Origin: Bacillota bacterium
Lineage (GTDB): Bacteria > Bacillota > UBA4882 > UBA8346
Assembly (NCBI GenBank): GCA_023400055.1
Contig: JAEXFN010000028.1
Location: 62,001 to 126,000 of the forward strand
Reading direction: 5' to 3'
DNA: 64,000 nt
A program made the position numbers and the translations under genes. This document shows positions 25,725-36,018 of the stretch, one piece after another. The notes beneath the pieces are model-generated. The model was not told the origin of the DNA and searched no databases. It worked only from the letters and a program-made list of their open reading frames with translations. Numbering within the stretch: position 1 is the first letter of the stretch; each line of letters opens with the position of its first letter.

Positions 25725-26559
25725 TCACGCTAAATGGACCAAAGTATCCTCCAAAACCGCGCTGTATGTTGCGGCGACATTTTTTACTTTATTGATGGTT
25801 TTCCCGGTCTACTGGCTTTTTGCAACTTCCATGAAAGCCGATGTCGATATGTACAAAATTCCGCCGCTCTGGTTTCCCAATCCAACGTTGAATAATTATC
25901 AACAAGCCTTCGCGATGCGGCCGTTATGGCAGTATGTTATCAACAGCATCGTTATTACTACGGTGACCACAGTAATTTCGGTGCTGGTCGGCTCGATGGC
26001 GGGTTATGGTTTCTCCCGGTTTAAGTTTAAAGGCAGCGGCTGGTTAATGATGGGTATTTTGGCGACCCGAATGATTCCCCCGATTACGCTGGTATTTCCG
26101 TTGTTTATCGTCATGCGCAACTTGCATCTGCTGGATACATACTTGTCGTTGATTTTGGCATATACCACTTTCAACACCCCGTTTGCCATCTTTTTAATGT
26201 ATGGCTTCTTTGAAAATGTCCCTCAAGAACTTGAAGAAGCGGCAGTTATCGACGGGTGCTCCCGAATGGCGGCCTTTTATCGGATTATTCTGCCCATTTC
26301 ACTACCGGGAGTCATCTCGACTTCGATCATGTGTATTTTGCTCGCCTGGAAGGATTTTCTCTGGGCATTACGATTCACTTATAGTCCCGCTTCACAGACC
26401 ATCCCTGTCGGTATCACCACCTATATCAGTAATGTTGGAATTGCCTGGGGACCAGTGACCGCTGTAGGTTCATTATCGGTGATACCCTTGCTCATTTTTT
26501 CTTTAATCGTTCAAAAGTACATGGTCAAGGGGTTAATGGCTGGAGCTGTTAAAGGTTAA
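25717..26559 (+). CDS. Sugar ABC transporter permease (MalG type)
   Basis: The 280-residue protein has six membrane segments and the EAA loop ELEEAAVIDGCSRMAAFYRIILPISLPG near residue 170, typical of MalG/UgpE-type permeases. It pairs with the preceding permease. No ATPase gene is in this operon; a shared MsmX-like ATPase encoded elsewhere is expected. Confidence 0.9.
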   Translation: MPNHAKWTKVSSKTALYVAATFFTLLMVFPVYWLFATSMKADVDMYKIPPLWFPNPTLNNYQQAFAMRPLWQYVINSIVITTVTTVISVLVGSMAGYGFSRFKFKGSGWLMMGILATRMIPPITLVFPLFIVMRNLHLLDTYLSLILAYTTFNTPFAIFLMYGFFENVPQELEEAAVIDGCSRMAAFYRIILPISLPGVISTSIMCILLAWKDFLWALRFTYSPASQTIPVGITTYISNVGIAWGPVTAVGSLSVIPLLIFSLIVQKYMVKGLMAGAVKG

Positions 26560-26593
26560 TGGCAGCGAACAAATTATTCAGGAGGAAAACATC

Positions 26594-27619
26594 ATGTCAA
26601 AAATTCGTTTAGCTTTGATTGGAACCGGGTATATCGCGCAAGCGGAGCATATTCCGGCGATTTTAAATTGCAAGGATTGTGAATTGGTGGCGTTGGTCGA
26701 TCCGAGGCCGCGACTTCTGAAAGCATTGGGTGAACGTCTGAATGTTCAAACCTACCCCACGCTCTTTGAAGCCCTTAATGGATGCGAGTTTGATGTGGTG
26801 GATATCTGTACAGGTCCGCTGGTCCATGAGGAGTTAATTAAAGCGGCGGCGATGGCCGGAAAACATATTCTGGTTGAAAAACCGTTGACTCATAGTGTGA
26901 CTCAGGCGGAAGCCGCGTTAAAAGTGGTCAAAGAACATGGCGTGAAACTGATGGTCGGCTATATGCGACGTTTTGACGATGACGTACTTAAAGTCAAGGA
27001 ACTGATTGAAAACGGTAAAGTGGGAAAGATTCAGTCGATTTTGACTTTGTTCAAACTTGTTTTTAAACCCTATTATATCCCGGTGATCGATCCGGTGAAC
27101 GAGGATAGGCCAGTTGAGCTGCAGGCATCCCCGGAGCCGGTTGACTTGCTTCCGGCCGATCAAATCATTAATCAATCGATTCATCACCTGAACCTCATCC
27201 GCTTCTTGGGAGGAGAAATTGCCGAGGTGACCGCGGTCCAAAAAACCGAACAGATCTGTAATATTCTGTTTCGAATGGAAAATGGCGCCTTAGGTAACCA
27301 TTGTCACGCCGGCGGAATGGGAAATGGGGAAGAGTTCTGGGTATTCGGGGATGGCGGTTCGATTCACAGTCGGCTGTGGTCGCCTCATCTGCCCTATCAA
27401 TTTCCGGAGACGGTGCATTATGATCCGGCGGCATCCTTGGAGAGCAAGTTGGTAATGCCGCGGCTTAATCCTTATCAGAATGAGATAGACGTCTTTATGA
27501 AATGGATCTGCGACGGAGGAACCAATCCTGCCTCCGGAGAGGATGCGGTTCGCGACTTGAAAGTGATTGAGAAGATTCATGAAGCAATTCGGAGCTTAAA
27601 GGGAGTATCCGTTCAATAA
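26594..27619 (+). CDS. Gfo/Idh/MocA family sugar dehydrogenase
   Basis: The 341-residue protein begins IRLALIGTGYIAQAEHIPAI (NAD(P)-binding Rossmann motif) and has VEKPLTHSVTQAE with the conserved EKP Lys, then a C-terminal alpha/beta substrate domain with a likely catalytic HHLNLIRFLGG. It oxidises or reduces a sugar or inositol-like ring. AGGAGG precedes the ATG. It is one of two family members in this operon, which suggests an oxidation/epimerisation route for the imported sugar. Confidence 0.87.
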   Translation: MSKIRLALIGTGYIAQAEHIPAILNCKDCELVALVDPRPRLLKALGERLNVQTYPTLFEALNGCEFDVVDICTGPLVHEELIKAAAMAGKHILVEKPLTHSVTQAEAALKVVKEHGVKLMVGYMRRFDDDVLKVKELIENGKVGKIQSILTLFKLVFKPYYIPVIDPVNEDRPVELQASPEPVDLLPADQIINQSIHHLNLIRFLGGEIAEVTAVQKTEQICNILFRMENGALGNHCHAGGMGNGEEFWVFGDGGSIHSRLWSPHLPYQFPETVHYDPAASLESKLVMPRLNPYQNEIDVFMKWICDGGTNPASGEDAVRDLKVIEKIHEAIRSLKGVSVQ

Positions 27620-27640
27620 AGGTAAAAGGAGGATTTACTG

Positions 27641-28468
27641 ATGATTCAATTATCGGGTTTTGCGGACGAAATTGCGGTTGATCCCATCGAACAGTTGGAC
27701 GTGCTGGAGGCGGAAGGGATCAAAGCCTTGGAATTACGCAGCGCTTGGGGAAAGAATGTTCTCAAGTTCGATTCCCATGACTTGGACACTTTAAAGAAAT
27801 TATTTCAACAGCGAGGTTTTACGGTCTCGGCCATTGGTTCTCCGATCGGCAAATATCCGATTACGGAAGATTTTGCACCACATTTAAATGATTTCCGGCG
27901 AATCGTCGCGATCGCCCGTTTTTTTGAAACCCCCAATATCCGGATATTTTCATTTTTTATTCCGGGTGATCAAGACCCCGCTCGTTATCGGGATGAGGTC
28001 CTGCGGCGTCTGCGAGTCTTCGTTGCTGAAGTGAAGGGAGAGCCCATCGTACTCCTCCATGAGAACGAAAAAGAAATATTCGGCGATGTGAGCAGCCGTT
28101 GCCTTGATATACACTCCTCAATCCAATCGCCGCAATTTCGGGGGATTATTGATCCCGCCAATTTCGTTCAGATGGGTGAGAGACCATTCAGTGCCTGCTG
28201 GCCGAAGCTGAAAAATTATATCGATTATATGCATATCAAAGATGCCATTTTGGCCACCAAAGAAGTGGTCCCGGCCGGTGAAGGCGATGGGGAGATCGAA
28301 CCTTTAATTAAGGATTTAGTGAAACGTGGCTATGACGGCTATTTATCTTTGGAGCCACACCTCAATGTCTCCCATACCAGTATTGGGATAACTGGAGCCG
28401 ATGGTTTCCGGCGGACCGTCAAAGCGCTGAAACGGATTCTAGACCAAAACGGGATTCTCTATTGTTGA
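27641..28468 (+). CDS. Sugar phosphate isomerase/epimerase (xylose isomerase-like TIM barrel)
   Basis: The 275-residue protein starts IQLSGFADEIAVDP and has LELRSAWGKNV, LLHENEKEIFG (metal ligand Glu), GIIDPANFVQMGE, YMHIKDA and LSLEPHL, the metal-binding pattern of the IolE/xylose-isomerase-like family. It should interconvert keto and aldo sugars or epimers produced by the flanking dehydrogenases. Confidence 0.85.
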   Translation: MIQLSGFADEIAVDPIEQLDVLEAEGIKALELRSAWGKNVLKFDSHDLDTLKKLFQQRGFTVSAIGSPIGKYPITEDFAPHLNDFRRIVAIARFFETPNIRIFSFFIPGDQDPARYRDEVLRRLRVFVAEVKGEPIVLLHENEKEIFGDVSSRCLDIHSSIQSPQFRGIIDPANFVQMGERPFSACWPKLKNYIDYMHIKDAILATKEVVPAGEGDGEIEPLIKDLVKRGYDGYLSLEPHLNVSHTSIGITGADGFRRTVKALKRILDQNGILYC

Positions 28469-28504
28469 TCGGAACAGTTAAAACACGATGAAAGGGGACT
28501 TCCG

Positions 28505-29530
28505 TTGATTACTCAACAACTTGGTATCGCAGTGGTTGGATGCGGCATGATCGGCAAATACCATCTGCGGGCAATTCAAACAATCCCTGAATTACGGATC
28601 ATTGGCGTCTGGGACAAGGTGACGGAAGCTTCCGACAAGACTGCCCATATATTCAATACGAAGTCTTATCGAAGTTTTTCTGAATTAATTAGTGATCCTG
28701 GAGTGGATGTGGTTGACATCTGCCTGCCCAGTGGGTTTCATAGCGAAGCGGGTTGTGCGGTCGCCAATGCCGGCAAGCATGTGATTGTCGAAAAGCCCAT
28801 CGACATTACCATGGAAAAAGCCACTCGTCTAGTGGATACCTGCCGGCACGCCAAGGTTTTCTTGGCGCTCATCTTGCAGAATCGTTTCAGTCCTTCGGTG
28901 TTAAAGGTAAAACAGGCCTTGAACGAGAATGCGCTAGGCCGTCTCCTGGCCGGGGAAGCGACCATTAAATGGTTTCGGGAACCCAGCTACTATCAGAGCA
29001 GTCCTTGGAAGGGAACCAAAGCAGTGGATGGCGGCGGTGCTTTAATCAATCAGGGGATTCATACCATCGATCTTTTCCAATGGTTTCTTGGCGATGTCCG
29101 ATCCTTGACAAGTATGGTCAAGACCACTCTCCATCCGATCGAGGTAGAGGATTTGGCTATAGCTCTCTTAGAATTTAAGAATGGAGCGCTGGGAACCATC
29201 ACCGGCTCCACGGCCATGAAGCCCGGGTTCCCCGAACGGATTGAGCTTTATGGCAGCCAAGGGACCATTGCTCTGGAAGCGGGGCGAGTGGTTCGTTGGC
29301 AAATCGACGGTCAACGCGAGGAAGACTATTTGGACTCTGCTCCAAGTGGAAGTGGCAATTCAGATCCGAAGGGCATTTTGATAGATAATCACCAAAGACA
29401 ATTGATGGCAATTGCCAAGGCCATTGCCAATGGAAATCAACCTCCGGTCTCCGGTATGGAAGCTCTCGTTTCCCTTAAAATAATCTTGGATATCTATGCC
29501 GCTAACGGGAAATGGCTGAGAAAGGATTAA
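28505..29530 (+). CDS. Gfo/Idh/MocA family sugar dehydrogenase (second copy)
   Basis: The 341-residue protein has the Rossmann motif GIAVVGCGMIGKYHLRAI, VEKPIDITMEKA, and a C-terminal domain with GGGALINQGIHTIDLFQWFLG holding the catalytic-type Asp/His. It differs clearly from the first family member in the operon, so it is not a recent duplicate. The start is a TTG after AAAGGGGACTTCC. Confidence 0.86.
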   Translation: MITQQLGIAVVGCGMIGKYHLRAIQTIPELRIIGVWDKVTEASDKTAHIFNTKSYRSFSELISDPGVDVVDICLPSGFHSEAGCAVANAGKHVIVEKPIDITMEKATRLVDTCRHAKVFLALILQNRFSPSVLKVKQALNENALGRLLAGEATIKWFREPSYYQSSPWKGTKAVDGGGALINQGIHTIDLFQWFLGDVRSLTSMVKTTLHPIEVEDLAIALLEFKNGALGTITGSTAMKPGFPERIELYGSQGTIALEAGRVVRWQIDGQREEDYLDSAPSGSGNSDPKGILIDNHQRQLMAIAKAIANGNQPPVSGMEALVSLKIILDIYAANGKWLRKD

Positions 29531-29894
29531 CAAAAAGGGGATTCTGTTAATTACTCAGATCTGTCATTTAGATTGGGGCCGCAAAGTGTTACTGCAAGCG
29601 CCCACTGATTTGACCGCTCGGAATATGCACGATATGTTTACAAACAGCTTTATGGGGCAAGCAATGGAGTGAATGGAAACCAGCCCCATTATCGAAAAAC
29701 AGTCCTGGTAGAACCGCCAAATATAGGGCATATATGGATTTGGATATGCTTGATGGCCGAAAAAGTGAAGAAGGAGAACAAGTAACTGAAAAATGGCCAA
29801 TTAAAAATGCGTGAGCAGTAATAATAATAGGACAAGCCGGTTACAAAAACCAGCCGATAGTTTTTTATACATTAAAACGCCACTTCACACTGGG
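29531..29894. other. Decayed DNA after the sugar operon, with a perfect hairpin
   Basis: A leader-like AAAAAGGGGATTCTG and a short frame (LITQICHLDWGRK, ending near 29672) suggest a truncated further operon gene that I cannot identify. At 29873-29912 TTAAAACGCCACTTCA pairs perfectly with TGAAGTGGCGTTTTAA around eight bases; this may be the operon terminator, active in both directions. Confidence 0.45.
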
Positions 29895-30540
29895 CTGAAG
29901 TGGCGTTTTAAATTCTGTCCTCTGGCCGGAATTAGGGGCAAAAAGTTCTTGCATCAGCAAAACCGCTTGCTTTATTGCCTCAACAGAACTAAATATTTTT
30001 GTGTAGCTGCCTTCCCTTGTGCTTGTGCAGCCATAGCGGCATTCATGATAAAGTGATCTCAATACCATGCCTGCATATTCTGCTGATAGTCAATTGAAAA
30101 GCCCGAATCCTCAAACAGTTTCATCATACTGGTGTGCCGTTTCTTGGAAGCCGTAGTATCTGCCGATTCCAGATAAATTGAATGCATAAAGCCACCTTTT
30201 AGTAGATTTCCATCAATTCCACCACTGGCCACCCGGAAACCCCCCATATAACTTGATCCCAAGGCAAAGGCGCGGCGATGTCCTTCATATCGCCCCAAAT
30301 ATTGTTGAAAAACAATACTGTTGCATTGCCGACAACAGGTGCCACGACTTTTATTACATCATCCACCTGAAAGAGATTAACACTGATAACAATGATGTCG
30401 TAATTGTGCCTCAGGTCAATCTTTTCCGCTAGATTTACAGGCCATCTTTCCTTTACCGCATCCCCTTTGGGTTTTTCCTGTCATCCAAAAGATTGTTAAG
30501 CAGAAGCAATCGATAGATAATGGAAAATTTAAGTTGAAAA
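29895..30540 (-). pseudogene. Ketopantoate reductase (PanE/ApbA) relic
   Basis: Minus-strand pieces in different frames read YDIIVISVNLFQVDDVI, VLFFNNIWGDMKDIAAPLP, DGNLLKGGFMHS, SGFSIDYQQNMQAWY-stop-DHFIMNAAMAAQAQG and FSSVEAIKQAVLLMQEL, which follow the order of a ketopantoate reductase. An in-frame stop and at least two frameshifts break it. The N-terminal NADPH-binding part is mostly gone. Confidence 0.75.
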
Positions 30541-31084
30541 TGAATGCTCACCTTGAGAACTATTGCTACACTAGACTTCATTAAGTATTATAAAGGTATC
30601 GTAAAGGGTCAACTGATAAGGTGGCTGTATTCTCAACAATCATAAAATACAAAATCTCAAAATTTCGCCATTAGATCCGGTACGGAGACCGTAGACATCA
30701 GAATAGGAAACTCATGTTATCTTGGTATTTATTGGTATTTATAAGTTCTTGCGACCGCAATTAATTTTATACGATTTAGGATTCGATGCTTTTGAACCTC
30801 CTCAAACGAGTAGAATTTTTCTAACACGTTTAATCGTAGGGCTTGTAGAGCGCGTCTAAATCAAAACTTACAACAAGAAAAGATATCAATATTCTAATAA
30901 TAAAATAATAAAAATGATTTGGGCATCTTTCCTTATAGGTAAGATGTTTTTTCTTATCAAAACCAAGTACTATCGTTTACTTTCACTTTCTCTTAATTTT
31001 TTATTACTTGTTTTAGCGGTACTTAATTTAGCAACAAAAAATATCTTAACTTTAGCAGGAGTTAAGAATGCGATCGAGAATTAT
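30541..31084. other. AT-rich intergenic region
   Basis: No gene is recognised. A small hairpin with CATCTT/AAGATG stem and T-run lies at 30925-30953. Confidence 0.4.
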
Positions 31085-31101
31085 TAATGGTCAGACCATT
31101 A
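31085..31101 (+). promoter_or_regulatory. FadR-type GntR operator
   Basis: TAATGGTC-A-GACCATTA is a perfect 17-bp dyad and fits the TGGTNNNACCA pattern of FadR-subfamily regulators (LldR, PdhR). It lies 154 bases before the GntR gene. Confidence 0.75.
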
Positions 31102-31255
31102 GGACACTAGTCATTACAATATTAAATATTATAATTAATTGTATTAAGTTATTTTCAAAAATCAGGTGTCTTATTGGATGTCGAAAACAATCAATCAAAT
31201 ATGTAAAGTGAATAAATTTAAAACTTAATCATCGTAATGTTATGGAGGTTTTGTA

Positions 31256-32011
31256 ATGCCCTTTAAACCGATTAAAAATGAAAAAATTTACAAGATGGTA
31301 GTAGAGCAGATAAAATTGCTTTTAACCGAAGGCGATTTGATGCCAGGAGATCAATTACCGCCCGAACGAGAATTGGCGGCGATGCTCAAAGTTAGTCGAG
31401 CCTCGGTAAGACAAGCGATATCTGCTTTAGAAATGATGGGAGTTATCAAGAGTAAGCAGGGAGAGGGAACCTTTATCTCTGATGCTGCGCCTCAAGAAGT
31501 GTTATTGGAATCATTTAGCCGAATTTTAGTTCGAGAGCAGATTGATCCATTAGATATTTTAGAAACTAGGCGAATGGTTGAATGTTTCGCCGCGCGCCTT
31601 TGTGCGGAGCGGATAACGCCGGATTATCTTAAGGAAATGTTTGATCTATTAGAGAAAAACCAACTAAAGCATCAAAGTGAAAAAAGTTTATCCGAGATGA
31701 ACAAGGCGTTTCATATGGCGATCGCTATCGGGACCGGGAACGAGGGGATTATTCGGGTGATGGAAGTAGTTATGCAGTTAATTAGCGAGAATATGTGGCC
31801 AAATTTGAAGAACAACTCTCACCTTCAATATCCGGAACGATTGGAAAGGCATCTCCAGCAACACGTGGAGATTTACCAAGCCATTGAGCAGAAAAATGGT
31901 TTGCTAGCTGAGACAAAGATGAAGGAGCACCTGGATACGATTCAAAGCGAATTTGAAGCCGACATGGTTATCGGCAAAGTCGGTAATGGAACTTTTTCTG
32001 GACAATTTTAA
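31256..32011 (+). CDS. FadR-subfamily GntR transcriptional regulator
   Basis: The 251-residue protein has the N-terminal winged helix (MPGDQLPPERELAAMLKVSRASVRQAISALEMMGVIKSKQGEGTFIS) and an all-helical FCD effector domain (ILETRRMVECFAARLCAERIT, MNKAFHMAIAIGTGN). FCD domains bind organic acids or sugars with a metal. It probably controls the Lpl-type transporter operon that follows. GGAGGTTTTGTA precedes the ATG. Confidence 0.9.
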   Translation: MPFKPIKNEKIYKMVVEQIKLLLTEGDLMPGDQLPPERELAAMLKVSRASVRQAISALEMMGVIKSKQGEGTFISDAAPQEVLLESFSRILVREQIDPLDILETRRMVECFAARLCAERITPDYLKEMFDLLEKNQLKHQSEKSLSEMNKAFHMAIAIGTGNEGIIRVMEVVMQLISENMWPNLKNNSHLQYPERLERHLQQHVEIYQAIEQKNGLLAETKMKEHLDTIQSEFEADMVIGKVGNGTFSGQF

Positions 32012-32253
32012 TCGACGAATTAGCCTTGACATTCCATTATGGTTGTCGTCACGGAGAATTGAAGCTTTAGGTGATAGCGAAGTTGATTATGTTTTAGTCC
32101 GCTTTATTAAGGGTTGGCCAGTGTATGATTGAAAAATTATTTTGATATAAAAATTATTAAAAGTGAACTTAGAATTTAAAATGGAGGTGAAAATGATCAT
32201 TCAAATTAAATGGTTGGAAGGAAAAAGATAAAATAACAAAGGGGGAAAAGTTG

Positions 32254-33867
32254 ATGTTCAATGGTTTTTTAAAAAAGTTGATGGCAGCTTTAATTTTTAT
32301 TCCAGTGGCAGGGACATTGATTTTCGCAGCTTCGAAACCCGCTCCGTTAACTTTTCCGATTTCTAAGACGCCGTTGGAACTGACCGACTTTGTAGCTTTC
32401 AATCCTGCTAAAGCCGGGGGTATCAAAAGCTATTCTGAAATGACAATCTATAAAGTATTTGCACAAAAAACCAATATTACAATGAAGTTCATCCACCCTC
32501 CGGTTGGTCAAGAAGAAGAACAATTAAATCTAATGGTCGCTTCCAGAAGTTTTCCTTCAATCGTCGAGTGGAACTGGCTCAATTATATCGGCGGCCCCGA
32601 GAAAGCGATCCAGGATGGGGTCGCAATTCCTTTAAATGATTTAATCAATAAATATGCGCCGAATCTAAAAAAGATATTGACAAAAAATCCGGCGGCCCGT
32701 AAACAAATCATGACGGATAATGGGACGATTTATTGTTTCCCGTTTTTGCGATTGGATCCGGGAATTACAACGGCAGTCGGACTCCAGATCCGTAAAAACT
32801 GGCTGGACAAGTTGCATTTGAAAGAGCCGCAAACTATAGATGACTGGTATAAAATGTTGAAAGCCTTTAAAGAAAAAGATCCGAATGGTAATGGAAAAGC
32901 GGATGAAATTCCTTTTACTGCAATGAAGTTTGATGGACTAAATAATCGATGGGAATTTGCCGGATTAAATCCATTCTTGGGTTGTTGGGGAATCGGACCT
33001 GAGTTTTACCAGATCCATAATAAAGTTCGTTATGGACCAGTTCAACCACAGTATAAACAGTTTTTGACCACAATGAATAAGTGGTATAAGGAAGGATTAG
33101 TTGATCCGGGATTTATGGCCAATGATGTAAAACAACGCGATTCATTGATCAGTGGTGACAGAGCAGGAGCTTGGAATGGTCAATTATCCGGGGATATGGG
33201 TCGCTTAATTCAACTGAATCGAGTTAAAAATCCTGATTTTAGTATCATCGGAGCGGCGTTCCCAATTGGACCGGCTGGAAAAGCCTATAACTTCGATCGT
33301 GAAACGATTAGGGTATTCCCCGGTGTCGGGGCAGCAATTACTAAGAATAATAAACATGTAATTGAAACCGTCAAGTATTTGGATTATGGCTATAGTGATG
33401 AAGGACATCGGTATATGAACTATGGTGTCGAAGGAGTCTCCTACGAGATGGTCAATGGAGCTCCAAAATTCAAGGAAGTCATTACTAATAACCCTAAATA
33501 CTCTATCGATCAAGGCATCGGCACATATTGCAGAGGCGTTGGGCAGCCGCCGACCTATTTTGAACTTGGACTCATGATGCAAAGGTGGTTTTTACCTGAA
33601 CAGCAGGAAGCTTCGAAAAAATGGCGAGATGCCAATACAAGTCGGGTTATGCCTCCGGTGACCATGTCGCCCGAAGAAGCGCGTAAATATGCTTCCATCA
33701 TGAATGATGTCAATACTTATGTCGAAGAAATGACCGCGAAATTCATTACCGGACAAGTTCCGTTAGCTCAGTTTGATACTTATTTAAAAACTCTTAATCA
33801 ATTGGGAATTAAGGATGCAATTCAAATGCAACAAGATGCTCTGAACCGGTTCCAAAAGAGAAAATAG
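32254..33867 (+). CDS. Lpl-type sugar ABC transporter substrate-binding protein
   Basis: The 537-residue exported protein has a signal peptide (FLKKLMAALIFIPVAGTLIFAAS) without a lipobox. The body resembles LplA/YtcQ-type large solute-binding proteins (FAQKTNITMKFIHPPVGQEEEQLNLMVASRSFPSIVEW; DPNGNGKADEIPFTA). These bind oligosaccharides or modified sugars. GGGGGAAAAG precedes. As with the other binding protein in the island, the lipid anchor is absent. Confidence 0.87.
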   Translation: MFNGFLKKLMAALIFIPVAGTLIFAASKPAPLTFPISKTPLELTDFVAFNPAKAGGIKSYSEMTIYKVFAQKTNITMKFIHPPVGQEEEQLNLMVASRSFPSIVEWNWLNYIGGPEKAIQDGVAIPLNDLINKYAPNLKKILTKNPAARKQIMTDNGTIYCFPFLRLDPGITTAVGLQIRKNWLDKLHLKEPQTIDDWYKMLKAFKEKDPNGNGKADEIPFTAMKFDGLNNRWEFAGLNPFLGCWGIGPEFYQIHNKVRYGPVQPQYKQFLTTMNKWYKEGLVDPGFMANDVKQRDSLISGDRAGAWNGQLSGDMGRLIQLNRVKNPDFSIIGAAFPIGPAGKAYNFDRETIRVFPGVGAAITKNNKHVIETVKYLDYGYSDEGHRYMNYGVEGVSYEMVNGAPKFKEVITNNPKYSIDQGIGTYCRGVGQPPTYFELGLMMQRWFLPEQQEASKKWRDANTSRVMPPVTMSPEEARKYASIMNDVNTYVEEMTAKFITGQVPLAQFDTYLKTLNQLGIKDAIQMQQDALNRFQKRK

Positions 33868-33877
33868 TGTTTGAATG

Positions 33878-33909
33878 ATGGTGATGGTTGAATCAACAAT
33901 CATCACCAT
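33878..33909 (+). other. Intra-operon hairpin after the binding-protein gene
   Basis: ATGGTGATGGTTG pairs with CAACAATCATCACCAT with one or two bulges. It occupies the same place as the hairpin in the other transporter operon. Confidence 0.55.
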
Positions 33910-33974
33910 TATAATTTTATCGAAATTGGAATTTTTGATTTGAAAACGGCAAAATATTAGGGGGTCCAAACCGA

Positions 33975-35006
33975 ATGACGCACATTAAAGTAATGGTAGG
34001 ATATAAAGCTGAACCGGAAGAGTGGGCTGTTATTGAGCAAAACTGGCCGAAAGAATGTGAAATCGTAGCGCCTAAGTCATGGGATGAGGAAACGATAAAA
34101 CGATTTGTAGCTGATGTTGACGTGGTAGTAGGGAATCTACCCGCAGAATACTTGATATACGCTCCCAAATTAAAACTGGTACATACTACGGGACATGGAG
34201 TGAATGCCTATTTATCCTCGAATGTTCGTCAATACCTCCTCGAACATAAGGTGCTCGTTTTAAGAGCGAGTCCGGCGGCGATCCCGATTTCTGAATTTAT
34301 TATGGGCAATATGGTTGCCCTGACCCGGCGCACTTGGATACTCCACCAGAATTTAGCTTTCCGCGGGAATTGGTCGGAGTCGATTAAGGCCAAACGGATG
34401 AAAGGAAGCATGGGCGGGGAATTATACGGTTCACGTCTCGGGATCATGGGATTTGGATCCATCGGTCAAGAGACAGCGAAACGTGCCAAAGCTTTTGGGA
34501 TGACAATTGCAACCCTTACTCGCAATCCGCAGGCCGTTAACCAAGCCGAATTTGGGTTGGCGGCGTGTTATAGCTCTAAAGATGAGCGATCCATCGAGGA
34601 ATTTCTCGGACGATGTGATTATCTGGTGAATACGATGCCATTAACAGCCGAGACCCGAAATTTCATGAATTCGGAGCGATTTGCCGCGCTGAAAGACGGA
34701 GCTTATCTGGTTAATATCAGTCGTGGCCCGATCATCGTTGAAGAGGCTTTGTGGCAGGCATTACGTTCCGGGAAATTAGCGGGAGCCGCTTTAGATGTCT
34801 GGTGCTGTGAGGAATTTCCGCCTGAACTGCGTGAATATCCGCTATCCAAACCGGTTCATCAGTATAATGTGATTATGACACCCCACTATGCCGGCGCCAC
34901 TAAAGAAGTGCGAGAACGTGCCTTACGGACCGTTGGTGAAAATCTGCGCCGATGGCTGAATCATGAGCCATTAATCAATGTTGCGGATTTGAATGTCGGT
35001 TATTAG
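33975..35006 (+). CDS. D-isomer-specific 2-hydroxyacid dehydrogenase
   Basis: The 343-residue protein has the NAD site LGIMGFGSIGQETAKRAKAFGM, then NTMPLTAETRNFMN, LVNISRGPIIVEEALWQAL and the catalytic region ALDVWCCEEFPPE ending MTPHYAGAT, where His is the acid. It reduces a 2-keto acid or oxidises a D-2-hydroxy acid. Sitting between the binding protein and permeases, it probably works on a sugar acid derived from the transported substrate. Confidence 0.87.
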   Translation: MTHIKVMVGYKAEPEEWAVIEQNWPKECEIVAPKSWDEETIKRFVADVDVVVGNLPAEYLIYAPKLKLVHTTGHGVNAYLSSNVRQYLLEHKVLVLRASPAAIPISEFIMGNMVALTRRTWILHQNLAFRGNWSESIKAKRMKGSMGGELYGSRLGIMGFGSIGQETAKRAKAFGMTIATLTRNPQAVNQAEFGLAACYSSKDERSIEEFLGRCDYLVNTMPLTAETRNFMNSERFAALKDGAYLVNISRGPIIVEEALWQALRSGKLAGAALDVWCCEEFPPELREYPLSKPVHQYNVIMTPHYAGATKEVRERALRTVGENLRRWLNHEPLINVADLNVGY

Positions 35007-35072
35007 CACGAGCTACTAGCTGAAAAAAACCGGACAGGCACGATTGCGATTGTGAGTGGGAGGTGGCTTAAT

Positions 35073-36005
35073 TTGTTGAAGACGGCACGATTCAAAAGTA
35101 ATATGCAGAGATTGCAAAGCTGTTGGATCAAGAATAAGTATGTCTATTTAATGCTTTTGCCAGTTGTGATTTATTATTTGGTTTTTTACTACGCGCCGAT
35201 GTATGGCGTGATCATTGCCTTTAAAGACTTTACGCCTTCCCAAGGAATATGGGCTAGCCCTTGGGTAGGGTTGAATTGGTTTAAAGATTTTTTCAACAGT
35301 TTTTATAGCTGGAGAATTATCCGGAATACCTTTTTAATTAATTTTTATGATGTACTCTTCGGGTTCCCCGCTCCGATTATTTTGGCTTTGTTTTTAAATG
35401 AGCTTACCAGTGAAAAATTTAAACGTTGGGCTCAAACTGTCTCTTATATGCCTCATTTTATTTCCGTAGTCGTGACAGTTGGTTTAGTATTAAATTTTAC
35501 AGCGCAAGACGGTTTGTTTAACAGTTTAATTACTATGTTCGGGGGGGCGCCAATTGCGTTCATGACCGATCCGAGATGGTTCCGGACGATTTATGTCGGC
35601 TCAGGCATTTGGCAATCATTGGGATGGGGTTCCATTATTTATTTAGCTGCACTTACCAACATAGATCCGACATTATATGAAGCGGCTACTGTCGATGGCG
35701 CCGGCAGATGGAACAAATTGTTTCATATTACGCTGCCGGGAATTGCGCCCGTGATTATTATCATGTTGATCTTGAGGGTCGGAACAATGATGGCGATTGG
35801 CTATGAAAAAATTATCCTGATGTATAATCCGATGCTTTATGAGACGGCTGATGTAATCTCGACCTTCGTTTATCGGAAAGGTTTACTCCAAATGAACTAT
35901 AGTTTCAGCGCTGCGGTGGATCTGTTTAATTCGCTTATCAACTTTATTCTTCTCGTTTCCGTAAATCAAATCAGTAAAAAGTTACAGAGTACAAGTTTGT
36001 GGTAA
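35073..36005 (+). CDS. Lpl-type sugar ABC transporter permease (LplB-like)
   Basis: About 310 residues. YLMLLPVVIYYLVFYYAPMYGVIIAFKDFTPSQGIWASPWVGLNWF at the start is typical of LplB/YtcP-type permeases, followed by six membrane segments and the EAA loop TLYEAATVDGAGRWNKLFHITLPGIAP. TTG at 35073 follows GGGAGGTGG; a GTG at 35052 lacks a ribosome site. Confidence 0.88.
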   Translation: MLKTARFKSNMQRLQSCWIKNKYVYLMLLPVVIYYLVFYYAPMYGVIIAFKDFTPSQGIWASPWVGLNWFKDFFNSFYSWRIIRNTFLINFYDVLFGFPAPIILALFLNELTSEKFKRWAQTVSYMPHFISVVVTVGLVLNFTAQDGLFNSLITMFGGAPIAFMTDPRWFRTIYVGSGIWQSLGWGSIIYLAALTNIDPTLYEAATVDGAGRWNKLFHITLPGIAPVIIIMLILRVGTMMAIGYEKIILMYNPMLYETADVISTFVYRKGLLQMNYSFSAAVDLFNSLINFILLVSVNQISKKLQSTSLW

Positions 36006-36018
36006 AGGAGGGAGAAGC

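Noticed and set aside
29564..29800. 78-codon minus-strand hydrophobic frame
   Set aside because: No ribosome site, in decayed DNA, no recognised family.
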